Source: Betaproteobacteria bacterium (GTDB lineage: Bacteria; Pseudomonadota; Gammaproteobacteria; Burkholderiales; SG8-39). From it: a stretch of 5,936 bases of DNA. The DNA is taken from the NCBI GenBank assembly GCA_027317055.1, contig DAHVFK010000231.1, forward strand, positions 1-5,936, read 5' to 3'. This document shows positions 1 to 5,936 of this stretch, piece after piece (position 1 is the first letter of the stretch; each line of letters starts with the position of its first letter). The notes beneath the pieces were generated by a model. The model had not been told where the DNA came from. It did not search any database and was given only the letters and a program-made list of their open reading frames with translations. The translations under genes and the position numbers were made by a program.

Positions 1-1
1 T

Positions 2-637
2 CTCCAGATCGCGAGAACTCGTGCCGAGAGCGGGGCGAGCCTGGAGAAGGAGCTCGAGATCGCGAATCGGGAGCTTGATCGGGTGACGCGCGTGCTCGAG
101 CAAATCGCCAATCCGCGACAAACTGCGGCACCCCGCACGCGGCCTGTCGCGCTCAACCGCATGATCGAGGACCTCCTGCTTTTCTACGGCGACGCGCTCT
201 TCGGCAAGAAGAAGATCGCCTTGTCGCCGATGCTCGATGCAAGCATACTGCCCATCTGGTGCGATGAAGAGGGACTCAAGCAAGTGCTTTTGAATCTATT
301 GATCAACGCGTCTGAGGCCCTCTCGAGCGGCGACCAGGTCATGGTCTGTACGTCCGATCACGTCAATTACGAAGGCCAAGTGATGGTGGAAATTTCCGTT
401 GCCGACAATGGGCCCGGCATGGCACCTGAAAAAGTCGCTGGCCTATTCGCCTCGACCATCGGAGCGTCCGCAGACTCCGCGCGCGGTTTCGGCCTTTCGA
501 CTTCCCTGGCGGTCGTAAGAGCGATGGACGGGCACTTACTCTGCCGCAGCCGTCTGGATGAAGGCACGACGTTCGCCATCCTCCTTCCGCGCAACGTCGA
601 GGCCGAACCGCAGACGTCCGACACTCCAGCCGCTTAG
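2..637 (+). CDS. Sensor histidine kinase, C-terminal part (5' end outside window)
   Basis: This is the ATP-binding end of a two-component sensor kinase, which would phosphorylate the regulator encoded next. The frame is open from base 2 with no convincing start, so the gene begins upstream; the GTG at 83 lies inside the helical dimerisation region and is not a real start. The 211 visible residues hold a charged helical stretch (end of the DHp coil), then a HATPase_c domain. Its N box (NLLINASEA, key Asn codon at 305-307), G1 box (DNGPGM from 404) and G2 box (GFGL, 485-496) are present, ending in GTTFAILLP. The phospho-accepting His box is not in the window. The HVNYEGQVMVE segment before DNGPGM reminds me of kinases with an N-terminal HDOD domain, so HDOD upstream is possible; that is inference from memory. 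The stop TAG is 16 bases before the next start, indicating one operon. Confidence 0.93.
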   Translation, partial: LQIARTRAESGASLEKELEIANRELDRVTRVLEQIANPRQTAAPRTRPVALNRMIEDLLLFYGDALFGKKKIALSPMLDASILPIWCDEEGLKQVLLNLLINASEALSSGDQVMVCTSDHVNYEGQVMVEISVADNGPGMAPEKVAGLFASTIGASADSARGFGLSTSLAVVRAMDGHLLCRSRLDEGTTFAILLPRNVEAEPQTSDTPAA

Positions 638-645
638 GGCGCAGC

Positions 646-650
646 GGAGA
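646..650 (+). promoter_or_regulatory. Ribosome binding site of the REC-PAS-GGDEF-EAL gene
   Basis: GGAGA lies three bases before the ATG at 654, in the short gap after the kinase stop. It supports the start at 654 over the upstream in-frame ATG at 558. That earlier start would add 32 arginine/proline-rich residues translated from inside the kinase gene and unlike any receiver-domain leader. The spacing is a little short but usable. Confidence 0.6.
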
Positions 651-653
651 ACG

Positions 654-2837
654 ATGCAGATCTCCGAAAGCCTACTGCAGGCGCCTCATGGGCTGCCTGC
701 GTTTCCAGGCCGTGTCCATCTGCTCGTAGTGGATGACGATCCCATGGTTCGCCATGCGCTCGCCGACTTGGTGAACAGTAGCGGGCGGCTGGTCAGTCAG
801 TGCGGTTCGGGCCGGGACGCGGTCGAGTTGATGCGCAAAGAGCCAGTCGATCTGGTGTTGCTCGATCTCAACCTGCCGGACATGACCGGCCTCGATATCA
901 TGCAGTGGATCCGTGAATCACGGATGGATACCACCGTGATCGTGGTCAGCGGAGACGACCGCATCGACTCCGCGATCGCGACGCTCAAATCCGGTGCTCA
1001 TGAATACGTTCGCAAGCCGTTCGAGCCGGTAGCGCTGATCCGATGCGTGGAGAACGCGCTCGAAGCCAGGAAGCTGGCCTGGGAAAACACCGCGATGCGC
1101 ATGCGCCTCGAGCATTCCGAGCGCCTGCATCGATATCTGGTCGATAATTCGCCGGACTTCATCTTCGCGCTCGATCCGCAAGGGCGCTTCCGGTTCGTGA
1201 ACGATCGCTTCGTCGCGCTACTTGGATACTCCAGGGAAGCGCTCGCCGGGGTGCACTATTCCGCCGTCGTCGACGACGAAAATCTTCTGCACGTGAAATG
1301 GGCGCTCGGCGAACGTAGGACCGGAGAACGCGCGTCCCGGGATATCGAGATCAGACTGATACACAAGGGCGCAGACGCAGACTCCCGGTCGGAAGACGCG
1401 ACGACGACGGTCTCCTTAAGCACGGTTGGAATCTACGAGGAGGTTTCCAGCGATGCGCACGCCGGCAGGCGGTTCCTCGGCACGTACGGCGTCGCCCGCG
1501 ACATTTCAGCTCGAATTCGTGCCGAGCAGATTGTCGAATTCCACGCTTTTCACGATTCGTTGACCGGACTGCCCAACAGGACCTTGTTCCGGGATCGACT
1601 GAGCCATGGGATCGCGGAGATGCGTCGGCACCGTAAGTCACTGGCTGTCCTGTTCATCGATCTGGATCGCTTCAAGCTCGTAAATGACACCTATGGCCAC
1701 CTGCAAGGCGATCACTTGCTGCAGCAGACCGCCTCACGACTGCGCAAGTGCTTGCGCGAAACCGATACGCTGTCGCGCATCGGTGGGGACGAGTTCGTCG
1801 CGCTTATCACAGACCTGGAGGGCCGCCAGGATGCGGACCCGATCGCAAGTAAGATTCTGCATGAGCTGGCGGAGCCGTTTTCGCTCGGGCCCGAGTCATT
1901 CCGCACCAGCGTGAGCATCGGCGTTGCGGTCTATCCGGGAGACGGGTCGAACGAGGAGGAGCTCATCCGCAACGCCGATCTCGCCATGTATCAGGCAAAG
2001 AGAAAGGGCAGGAATGGAATAGCCTTCTTCTCGCCCAACTTGAGCACGCACTTCGCCGACCGGTTGCAGTTTGAGCACGACTTGCGGGGCGCGGTGAAGC
2101 GTAATGAATTTGAGACCTACTTTCAGCCGATTCACAACGTCAGGACCGGGGACGTGGAACGGCTGGAAGCGCTAATACGGTGGCGCCACCCCTCGCGCGG
2201 CCTGCTGCTGCCCGGACGCTTCATCGGCATCGCCGAGGATTCGGGCCAGATCCGCGAGCTGGGCGAGGTCGTGCTGGACGCCGCGTGCTCGCATTTGGCG
2301 AAGTGGCGCGCGAGCGGCGCCGGAGATCTGGGCGTATCGGTGAATCTCTCGGCCCGGGACTTCGACCACGACGATCTGGTCGAGCGCGTGATGGGTGTAA
2401 CGCGGCGGCACGGCCTGCCTCCGAACTCGCTCGAGCTGGAAATCACCGAGAGCCTGCTGATCGAGGACATGGACGAGGTTTCCAAGCGAGCGTCCCGCCT
2501 GCGCGCGGAAGGCGTGCGAATCGCGATAGACGATTTCGGCACCCGCTATTCGTCGCTCGGATACCTGCATACGCTGCCGATCAGCGCGATCAAGATCGAC
2601 CAGTCCTTCGTGCGCGACCTGGGAATGCGCAACACCAGCAGCTCGATCGTCGCGGCCATGATCGGAATCGCGCGCGGCTTACACCTGGATCTGGTGGCCG
2701 AGGGTGTCGAGCGGACCGAACATCTCGAGTCGCTGCGGGGCCTGGGCTGCGACGTGATGCAGGGCTACCTGTTCAGCCGCCCGATGCCCGGCGAGGAAGT
2801 CAGCGACTATCTGCTGTCCGCCAGGGTGCGCAGCTAG
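654..2837 (+). CDS. Response regulator with REC-PAS-GGDEF-EAL domains (c-di-GMP turnover)
   Basis: A 727-residue cytoplasmic protein that should make and/or degrade cyclic-di-GMP under control of the adjacent kinase. Residues about 20-135 form a receiver domain: acidic Asp27-Asp29, phospho-acceptor Asp71 (LLDLNLP), Ser99 and Lys121 (KPF). Residues about 157-285 form a PAS domain (LVDNSPDFIFALD, then FVNDRF), ending in GVARDIS before a linker helix. The diguanylate cyclase domain starts at HDSLTGLPNR (from His300) and carries an intact GGDEF at 377-381, with an RxxD inhibitory site (RETD, 368-371) exactly five residues before it. The EAL domain has E505-A-L with RWRHP, N564 (NLSARDF), E596/E599 (EITES), D626-D627 (DDFGTR), K647 (IKIDQSF) and E683 (AEGVE), then QGYLFSRP. 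All known phosphodiesterase metal and catalytic positions look filled, so both activities are possible; which dominates is unknown. One oddity is Arg in place of Gly in the usual DDFGTGYSSL loop. Start chosen by GGAGA and by homology of the receiver start. Confidence 0.95.
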   Translation: MQISESLLQAPHGLPAFPGRVHLLVVDDDPMVRHALADLVNSSGRLVSQCGSGRDAVELMRKEPVDLVLLDLNLPDMTGLDIMQWIRESRMDTTVIVVSGDDRIDSAIATLKSGAHEYVRKPFEPVALIRCVENALEARKLAWENTAMRMRLEHSERLHRYLVDNSPDFIFALDPQGRFRFVNDRFVALLGYSREALAGVHYSAVVDDENLLHVKWALGERRTGERASRDIEIRLIHKGADADSRSEDATTTVSLSTVGIYEEVSSDAHAGRRFLGTYGVARDISARIRAEQIVEFHAFHDSLTGLPNRTLFRDRLSHGIAEMRRHRKSLAVLFIDLDRFKLVNDTYGHLQGDHLLQQTASRLRKCLRETDTLSRIGGDEFVALITDLEGRQDADPIASKILHELAEPFSLGPESFRTSVSIGVAVYPGDGSNEEELIRNADLAMYQAKRKGRNGIAFFSPNLSTHFADRLQFEHDLRGAVKRNEFETYFQPIHNVRTGDVERLEALIRWRHPSRGLLLPGRFIGIAEDSGQIRELGEVVLDAACSHLAKWRASGAGDLGVSVNLSARDFDHDDLVERVMGVTRRHGLPPNSLELEITESLLIEDMDEVSKRASRLRAEGVRIAIDDFGTRYSSLGYLHTLPISAIKIDQSFVRDLGMRNTSSSIVAAMIGIARGLHLDLVAEGVERTEHLESLRGLGCDVMQGYLFSRPMPGEEVSDYLLSARVRS

Positions 2838-3673
2838 CGCGCAATCCGGGCGCGCGATTCGCGCCCGGCAAGCTCTTGGCAGCCACCCGTCAGGCCGATC
2901 ACCAGGCCGGCGAGCATGTCCCAACCGGACGAGTGACCGATTGCGTACAGCGTGCGCGCCGCCGCGAGCGCAGCGCCCTGATCGCCGCGTGCAAGGGCAT
3001 CGACCAGGTCGTGCAGCGGCGCAAAGCTCTCGCCCCGCGCAAGGTCGTCGAACAGCGCGGCGCTGAGCACGTGGCTGCGCAACACGATCTCGCGCGACAA
3101 CCGTTCGGCCACGTGCTTCCAGCCGGGTTCGCGCGGCGCGACCAAGCGCCGGCCGAACAGCGCCCCGCCGGCGAGGTCGTCGCCCGAGGGGGTGAGCCCG
3201 GTGCCGAAACCGAGCAGCGGGACCGAGGCGGCGAGGACGGCATCGGCGTCGCCGCGCCGGTACGCCGCGGCGAGCGCCTCGACCCGCGGCAGCGCGAGCT
3301 CGAGCGGAAACCCGGGCGCCCGGCCGACCAGCAGCATGCCGAAGCCGCGCGGCAAGCACCTTTCTGCAAGTGCCTCGCGCAGCGCGTGCGCAGCGTCGAT
3401 CACGCGCGCCGCGGCGTCCTCGTCCAGGCGCGGCAGGCGCGGCGACCAGCCATGCGCCGGCAGCGCATCGAAGCGCAGCGTCACGCCGCGTGGCGGCGCC
3501 GCGGAGACGATCACCGCGCGCGGATGCAGCGCGGGCAGCCGGGCCCCGACCCAGATGACTTCGCCGGCGGCCTCGAGATAGGGCGCGTCGCCGAAACCGG
3601 CGAGCGGGGCGGCGACGCCGCCGCTGCGCACCAGAGCCGTGCGCGCTCGCTCGCCGATCTTCACTACCTCCAC
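2834..3673 (-). CDS. DUF2877 protein, AllH (YlbF)-like oxamate carbamoyltransferase subunit homologue
   Basis: A protein of 279 residues if it starts at the GTG at 3673, close to the length of E. coli YlbF/AllH. The family signature is clear: LGFGTGLTPSGDD at about 154-166, followed by LAGGALFG, and near the C-terminus the IGHSSGWDMLAGL segment. In E. coli, AllFGH together convert oxalurate and phosphate to oxamate and carbamoyl phosphate in anaerobic allantoin use; AllH is the DUF2877 member. No AllF or AllG is in this window, so the role here is open. There is no ATG near the start: GTG at 3673 lies five bases after the permease stop, and a second GTG at 3664 has GGAGG just before it but too close to be ideal. 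Translation probably depends on coupling to the permease. The frame stays open far upstream (to about 5188), but only through the permease in another frame, an effect of high GC. About 79% GC over 3181-3360 by hand count. The family call is firm, the function is not. Confidence 0.85.
   Translation of the reverse strand: MEVVKIGERARTALVRSGGVAAPLAGFGDAPYLEAAGEVIWVGARLPALHPRAVIVSAAPPRGVTLRFDALPAHGWSPRLPRLDEDAAARVIDAAHALREALAERCLPRGFGMLLVGRAPGFPLELALPRVEALAAAYRRGDADAVLAASVPLLGFGTGLTPSGDDLAGGALFGRRLVAPREPGWKHVAERLSREIVLRSHVLSAALFDDLARGESFAPLHDLVDALARGDQGAALAAARTLYAIGHSSGWDMLAGLVIGLTGGCQELAGRESRARIAR
2846..2868. repeat. Perfect GC-rich inverted repeat at the convergent gene junction
   Basis: CCGGGCGCG (2846-2854) and CGCGCCCGG (2860-2868) pair perfectly around a five-base loop. 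The repeat starts eight bases after the EAL gene stop and lies within the last codons of the DUF2877 gene. No T-run follows on either strand, so it is not a textbook intrinsic terminator; it may slow polymerase or protect mRNA 3' ends. In DNA this rich in GC, chance is possible. A second, weaker stem (TGCGC 2827-2831 with GCGCA 2839-2843) places both stop codons in its loop. Confidence 0.5.
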
Positions 3674-3678
3674 GCGGC

Positions 3679-5220
3679 TCAGCTCGGAGCCTTCTTTTCC
3701 GACATTCCCGCCGCAAAGCAGACCGCGGCGAACAGCACGTAGCCTAGCGCCACCTGCGGCGATACGGCCCAGCCGAGCTGGCCGCCGTGGATGAAGCCGA
3801 AGAACGCGAGCACCGCGCCGGCGATGGCCCAGAATCCGGCCTCCTTGAGCTTGTGGTCGATGATAAACGCGGCGAGCGCGCCGAGCACCAGACCCGCGAG
3901 CACCGCGCCGCCGCCAAGCAGCTCCATGCCGTGGTACACCAGCCCCGAGCCGGCCAGTTTGCCCATTCCGAGCGCCGCGGCAGAGGTGCCGGCGGCGTTT
4001 AGCGCGCTGTCGACCTGCAGCTGGCCCCAGGCGGCGACGTTGGGGATGATCGCGAGTACCACGGCCGGCGCGTGCTTCGCCGGCGAGGCCTGGAACGCCT
4101 GTGCGCCGATCACCAGGCCGATGTAGAGCAGGATCGGCAGGATCGCCACCAGCGGCACCACCGCGAGCAGCAGCGCGGTGAGGCCGAGAAAGCACACCAG
4201 CGCGATCACCACTCCGGTGGCGAGCGAATAGCCGATGCGCCCGCCGACCGCCTTCCAGCCCGGATGGCCGATGTACACCGCGGGCGGGAACGGGCTGCCG
4301 AGAATCGAGCCCACGATGGCGCCGATGCCGTCCGCGGCGAGGATCTTGCGCAAGTCGTAGGAATCGCCCGCGGCGGAGGCGCTCTCGACGTTGTTCATCG
4401 CCTCGGTGAAGTTGTAGATCCCGAGCGGGATCGCGGTCACCAGCAGCGGCGCGACGTTCACCAGACCGTGCCAGACCTCGCTGCCCGGAACCGGCAAGTG
4501 GAGGCCGAACTGGGCGAACGAAGCGCTCACGTCCGAGGCCTTCACCACATCGCTCCAGCCGAAGAAGTACGCAATCCAGCCGACGATCACGCCGACGATC
4601 ACCGCGACCAGGCCGCCGGGCAGACCCCAGGGCAGGCGCACGTTGGCGGTACAGCTGATCAGCACGATGGCGAGGGAGATGAAAGCGATCCAGGGCACCT
4701 CCCACATCTGGAACGCCGGGCGCAGCGAGATGAAGGCGATCGAGATGCCGGCCAAGGTTCCGAGCATTGCCGCGCGCGGCGTGTGCGCCCGGATCCACGG
4801 CCCGAACAGGATGCCCGATAGTATGATCACGCCGATGATGAACGCCCAGGCGAGGCCCGCCTCCCAGGCAAGCATCGGATCCTTGGTCTTCAGGTACACC
4901 GGCAGCATGACCACGAACACGACGATGAACATGTGCGGCACGCTCGGGCCGTAGGGCATCGCGGCGACGTCGCTGCGGCCTTCCTTGAGCGCCAGCTTCC
5001 AGGCCAGGTAGGCGTAGAACAGGTTGCCGATCGGCAGCGCGATGCCGAGCGCGGGCAGAATGCGCCCGAACACCGTGTCCGCGGGCAGGTGCACCACCCC
5101 CAGGCACAGGCCGGTCAGCACGATCACGTTCAGCACCACGTTGGTGAACAGGCCGAAAAAGCCGTTCCAGTCCCCGGGCACCCACCACCGTACCTGCGTC
5201 GTTGCAGCTTGGTTAGCCAT
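3679..5220 (-). CDS. Xanthine/uracil-type (NCS2/AGZA-like) inner-membrane permease
   Basis: A very hydrophobic 513-residue protein with about 12-14 likely membrane segments and no cleavable signal peptide; it begins MANQAATTQVRWWVPGDWNG. It resembles the nucleobase permease superfamily: a MPYGPSVP break near residue 88-95, a polar transmembrane segment with YNFTEAMNNVES (Glu273 near the place of the substrate-binding acidic residue), then a GGRIGYS motif (326-332) matching GGRTGL of AGZA permeases. The segment just before it, SPFPPAVYIGHPGWKAV (309-325), differs from the usual Ser/Thr-rich TTYIESAAGV of adenine/guanine permeases, so the substrate may not be a purine. The context suggests a small amide or ureide. 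It starts at an ATG with a strong ribosome binding site, 20 bases after the hydrolase stop. A longer reading frame to 5448 exists but would run into the hydrolase gene in another frame and lacks such support. Confidence 0.88.
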   Translation of the reverse strand: MANQAATTQVRWWVPGDWNGFFGLFTNVVLNVIVLTGLCLGVVHLPADTVFGRILPALGIALPIGNLFYAYLAWKLALKEGRSDVAAMPYGPSVPHMFIVVFVVMLPVYLKTKDPMLAWEAGLAWAFIIGVIILSGILFGPWIRAHTPRAAMLGTLAGISIAFISLRPAFQMWEVPWIAFISLAIVLISCTANVRLPWGLPGGLVAVIVGVIVGWIAYFFGWSDVVKASDVSASFAQFGLHLPVPGSEVWHGLVNVAPLLVTAIPLGIYNFTEAMNNVESASAAGDSYDLRKILAADGIGAIVGSILGSPFPPAVYIGHPGWKAVGGRIGYSLATGVVIALVCFLGLTALLLAVVPLVAILPILLYIGLVIGAQAFQASPAKHAPAVVLAIIPNVAAWGQLQVDSALNAAGTSAAALGMGKLAGSGLVYHGMELLGGGAVLAGLVLGALAAFIIDHKLKEAGFWAIAGAVLAFFGFIHGGQLGWAVSPQVALGYVLFAAVCFAAGMSEKKAPS

Positions 5221-5222
5221 GA

Positions 5223-5230
5223 TCTCCCCT
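5223..5230 (-). promoter_or_regulatory. Ribosome binding site of the permease gene
   Basis: On the minus strand the bases before the ATG at 5220 read AAAGGGGAGATC. The AGGGGAG core, a few bases from the start, is a strong Shine-Dalgarno match and fixes the start at 5220 instead of further upstream inside the hydrolase gene. Confidence 0.75.
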
Positions 5231-5240
5231 TTGTTCGCCG

Positions 5241-5909
5241 TTAGGCCTTCGTTAGTCCCGCCAGAAACCGTTTCGAATCGCTCACCCAGCCGAAAATGCC
5301 GCCCTGCGCCTTGATCATCTCGAGCGCCGCCTTCTGGAACGCCGGAAAATAGGAGCCAACGCAGTCCTCGAGCACGAGGCAGTCGTAGCCGCGGTCGTTC
5401 GCCTCGCGCACGGTTGTGTTGACGCACACCTCGGTCGTGACGCCGCACACCACGAGGCTGCGGATGCCGCGGTTGTGCAGCATGGAATCGAGGTCGGTGG
5501 CGTAGAAGGCGCCCTTGCCCGGCTTGTCGACCACCGGCTCGCCGGGCGCGGGCTTGAGCTCGTCGACGATGTCGTGCCCGTACTCGCCGCGCACCAGGAT
5601 GCGGCCCATGGGACCCTTGTCCCCGATCCCGGCCTTGAGCCGCCCGCGCAGCTTCTTGCTCCGCGGCAGGTCGCTCAGGTCCGGCCGATGGCCCTCGCGC
5701 GTGTGAATGACGAGCATCTTCTTCTTGCGCGCGGCCTCCAGCACTTTCTGCGTCGGCTTGATCGTCTTGCGCAGCAGCGACACGTCGTTGCCGAGCGCTT
5801 CGCCGAAGCCGCCCGGATCGACGAAATCGCGCTGCATGTCGATGATCACGAGCGCGCAGCTGCGCGGCTCGAACTCGAACTCGTAGGGTTCCGCCTCGAC
5901 CTTTGCCAT
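5241..5909 (-). CDS. BiuH-like cysteine hydrolase (isochorismatase superfamily)
   Basis: A soluble 222-residue enzyme with the Asp-Lys-Cys triad of the cysteine hydrolase family: Asp24 (VIIDMQRDF), Lys129 (VDKPGKGAF) and nucleophile Cys162 (GVTTEVCVNTT, the loop with the usual cis peptide). These enzymes split C-N amide bonds through a thioester. Among family members it looks most like biuret hydrolase BiuH of Rhizobium: shared HTREGHRPDL (69-78), IGDKGPMGRILVRGE (95-109), REANDRGY (168-175) and QGGIFG with Gln202. The 33-residue Lys-to-Cys and 40-residue Cys-to-Gln spacings match those I recall for BiuH (K142, C175, Q215). BiuH converts biuret to allophanate and ammonia. Triuret hydrolase, ureidoacrylate hydrolase (RutB) and carbamoylsarcosine amidohydrolase are relatives, so the exact substrate is not certain. 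It is the first gene of the operon visible here; upstream lies outside the window. Start at 5909 was chosen over a TTG at 5930 because of the ribosome binding site. Confidence 0.9.
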   Translation of the reverse strand: MAKVEAEPYEFEFEPRSCALVIIDMQRDFVDPGGFGEALGNDVSLLRKTIKPTQKVLEAARKKKMLVIHTREGHRPDLSDLPRSKKLRGRLKAGIGDKGPMGRILVRGEYGHDIVDELKPAPGEPVVDKPGKGAFYATDLDSMLHNRGIRSLVVCGVTTEVCVNTTVREANDRGYDCLVLEDCVGSYFPAFQKAALEMIKAQGGIFGWVSDSKRFLAGLTKA

Positions 5910-5917
5910 CTCGATCG

Positions 5918-5924
5918 CCTCCCC
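5918..5924 (-). promoter_or_regulatory. Ribosome binding site of the BiuH-like hydrolase gene
   Basis: GGGGAGG on the minus strand sits eight bases before the ATG at 5909, near-ideal spacing. It lies inside the extension that a TTG start at 5930 would give, so it argues against that start. Only 12 more bases of upstream sequence are visible, too few to judge a promoter. Confidence 0.8.
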
Positions 5925-5936
5925 GTTCAACCGGCC

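Noticed and set aside
558..653. Upstream ATG start for the REC-PAS-GGDEF-EAL gene
   Set aside because: It would add 32 Arg/Pro-rich residues encoded within the kinase gene; the ATG at 654 has GGAGA before it and gives a normal receiver-domain N-terminus.
2846..2868. Classical intrinsic terminator
   Set aside because: The stem is strong, but no T-run follows on either strand, so it is listed as an inverted repeat of uncertain role.
2180..3742. A 520-codon plus-strand open frame across the end of the EAL gene and the DUF2877 gene
   Set aside because: Its product is low-complexity Arg/Ala/Gly-rich, it overlaps two well-supported genes in other frames, and it has no recognisable domain.
4072..4821. 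A 249-codon plus-strand open frame antisense to the permease
   Set aside because: The His/Asp/Arg/Gln-rich translation is typical of the antisense of a hydrophobic membrane protein gene; no ribosome site or family match.
2834..5188. A 784-codon minus-strand open frame spanning the permease region and the DUF2877 gene
   Set aside because: Only its last third (DUF2877) is real. The upstream portion is the permease read in another frame, Arg/Gly/Ala-rich and without membrane or domain signal; it stays open because of high GC.
5910..5930. TTG start at 5930 for the BiuH-like hydrolase
   Set aside because: The added seven codons contain the GGGGAGG ribosome binding site that serves the ATG at 5909.

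Overview
The window comes from a high-GC bacterium, most likely a proteobacterium. Gene density, the c-di-GMP signalling protein and close resemblance of several proteins to beta/alphaproteobacterial families suggest this, with Burkholderiales-like betaproteobacteria a reasonable guess; no rRNA or marker gene fixes it. It is fully coding: five genes in two convergent transcription units, with no tRNA, rRNA, CRISPR array, insertion sequence or gene-free stretch over 300 bases.

Plus-strand unit (1-2837): the C-terminal end of a sensor histidine kinase, which begins before the window, is followed 16 bases later by a 727-residue response regulator with domain order REC-PAS-GGDEF-EAL. The pair looks like a complete two-component pathway whose output is cyclic-di-GMP turnover. 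All the phosphorylation, GGDEF, inhibitory-site and EAL motifs that I can check are present.

Minus-strand unit (5909 down to 2834): a BiuH-like cysteine hydrolase of the isochorismatase superfamily, then a 513-residue permease resembling the xanthine/uracil (NCS2/AGZA) family but with a divergent signature segment, then a DUF2877 protein related to AllH (YlbF), a subunit of the oxamate carbamoyltransferase AllFGH. Gaps are 20 and 5 bases, so this is almost certainly an operon. A C-N hydrolase, a transporter and an AllH-type protein suggest uptake and breakdown of a small ureide- or amide-type nitrogen compound (biuret, oxalurate, oxamate or relatives). The exact substrate is not readable from the sequence, and the AllF and AllG partners are not in the window; they could lie upstream of the hydrolase, beyond base 5936.

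The two units meet tail to tail with their stop codons overlapping inside one CTAG, next to a strong GC-rich inverted repeat. The minus-strand unit is clearly richer in GC than the start of the plus-strand unit.
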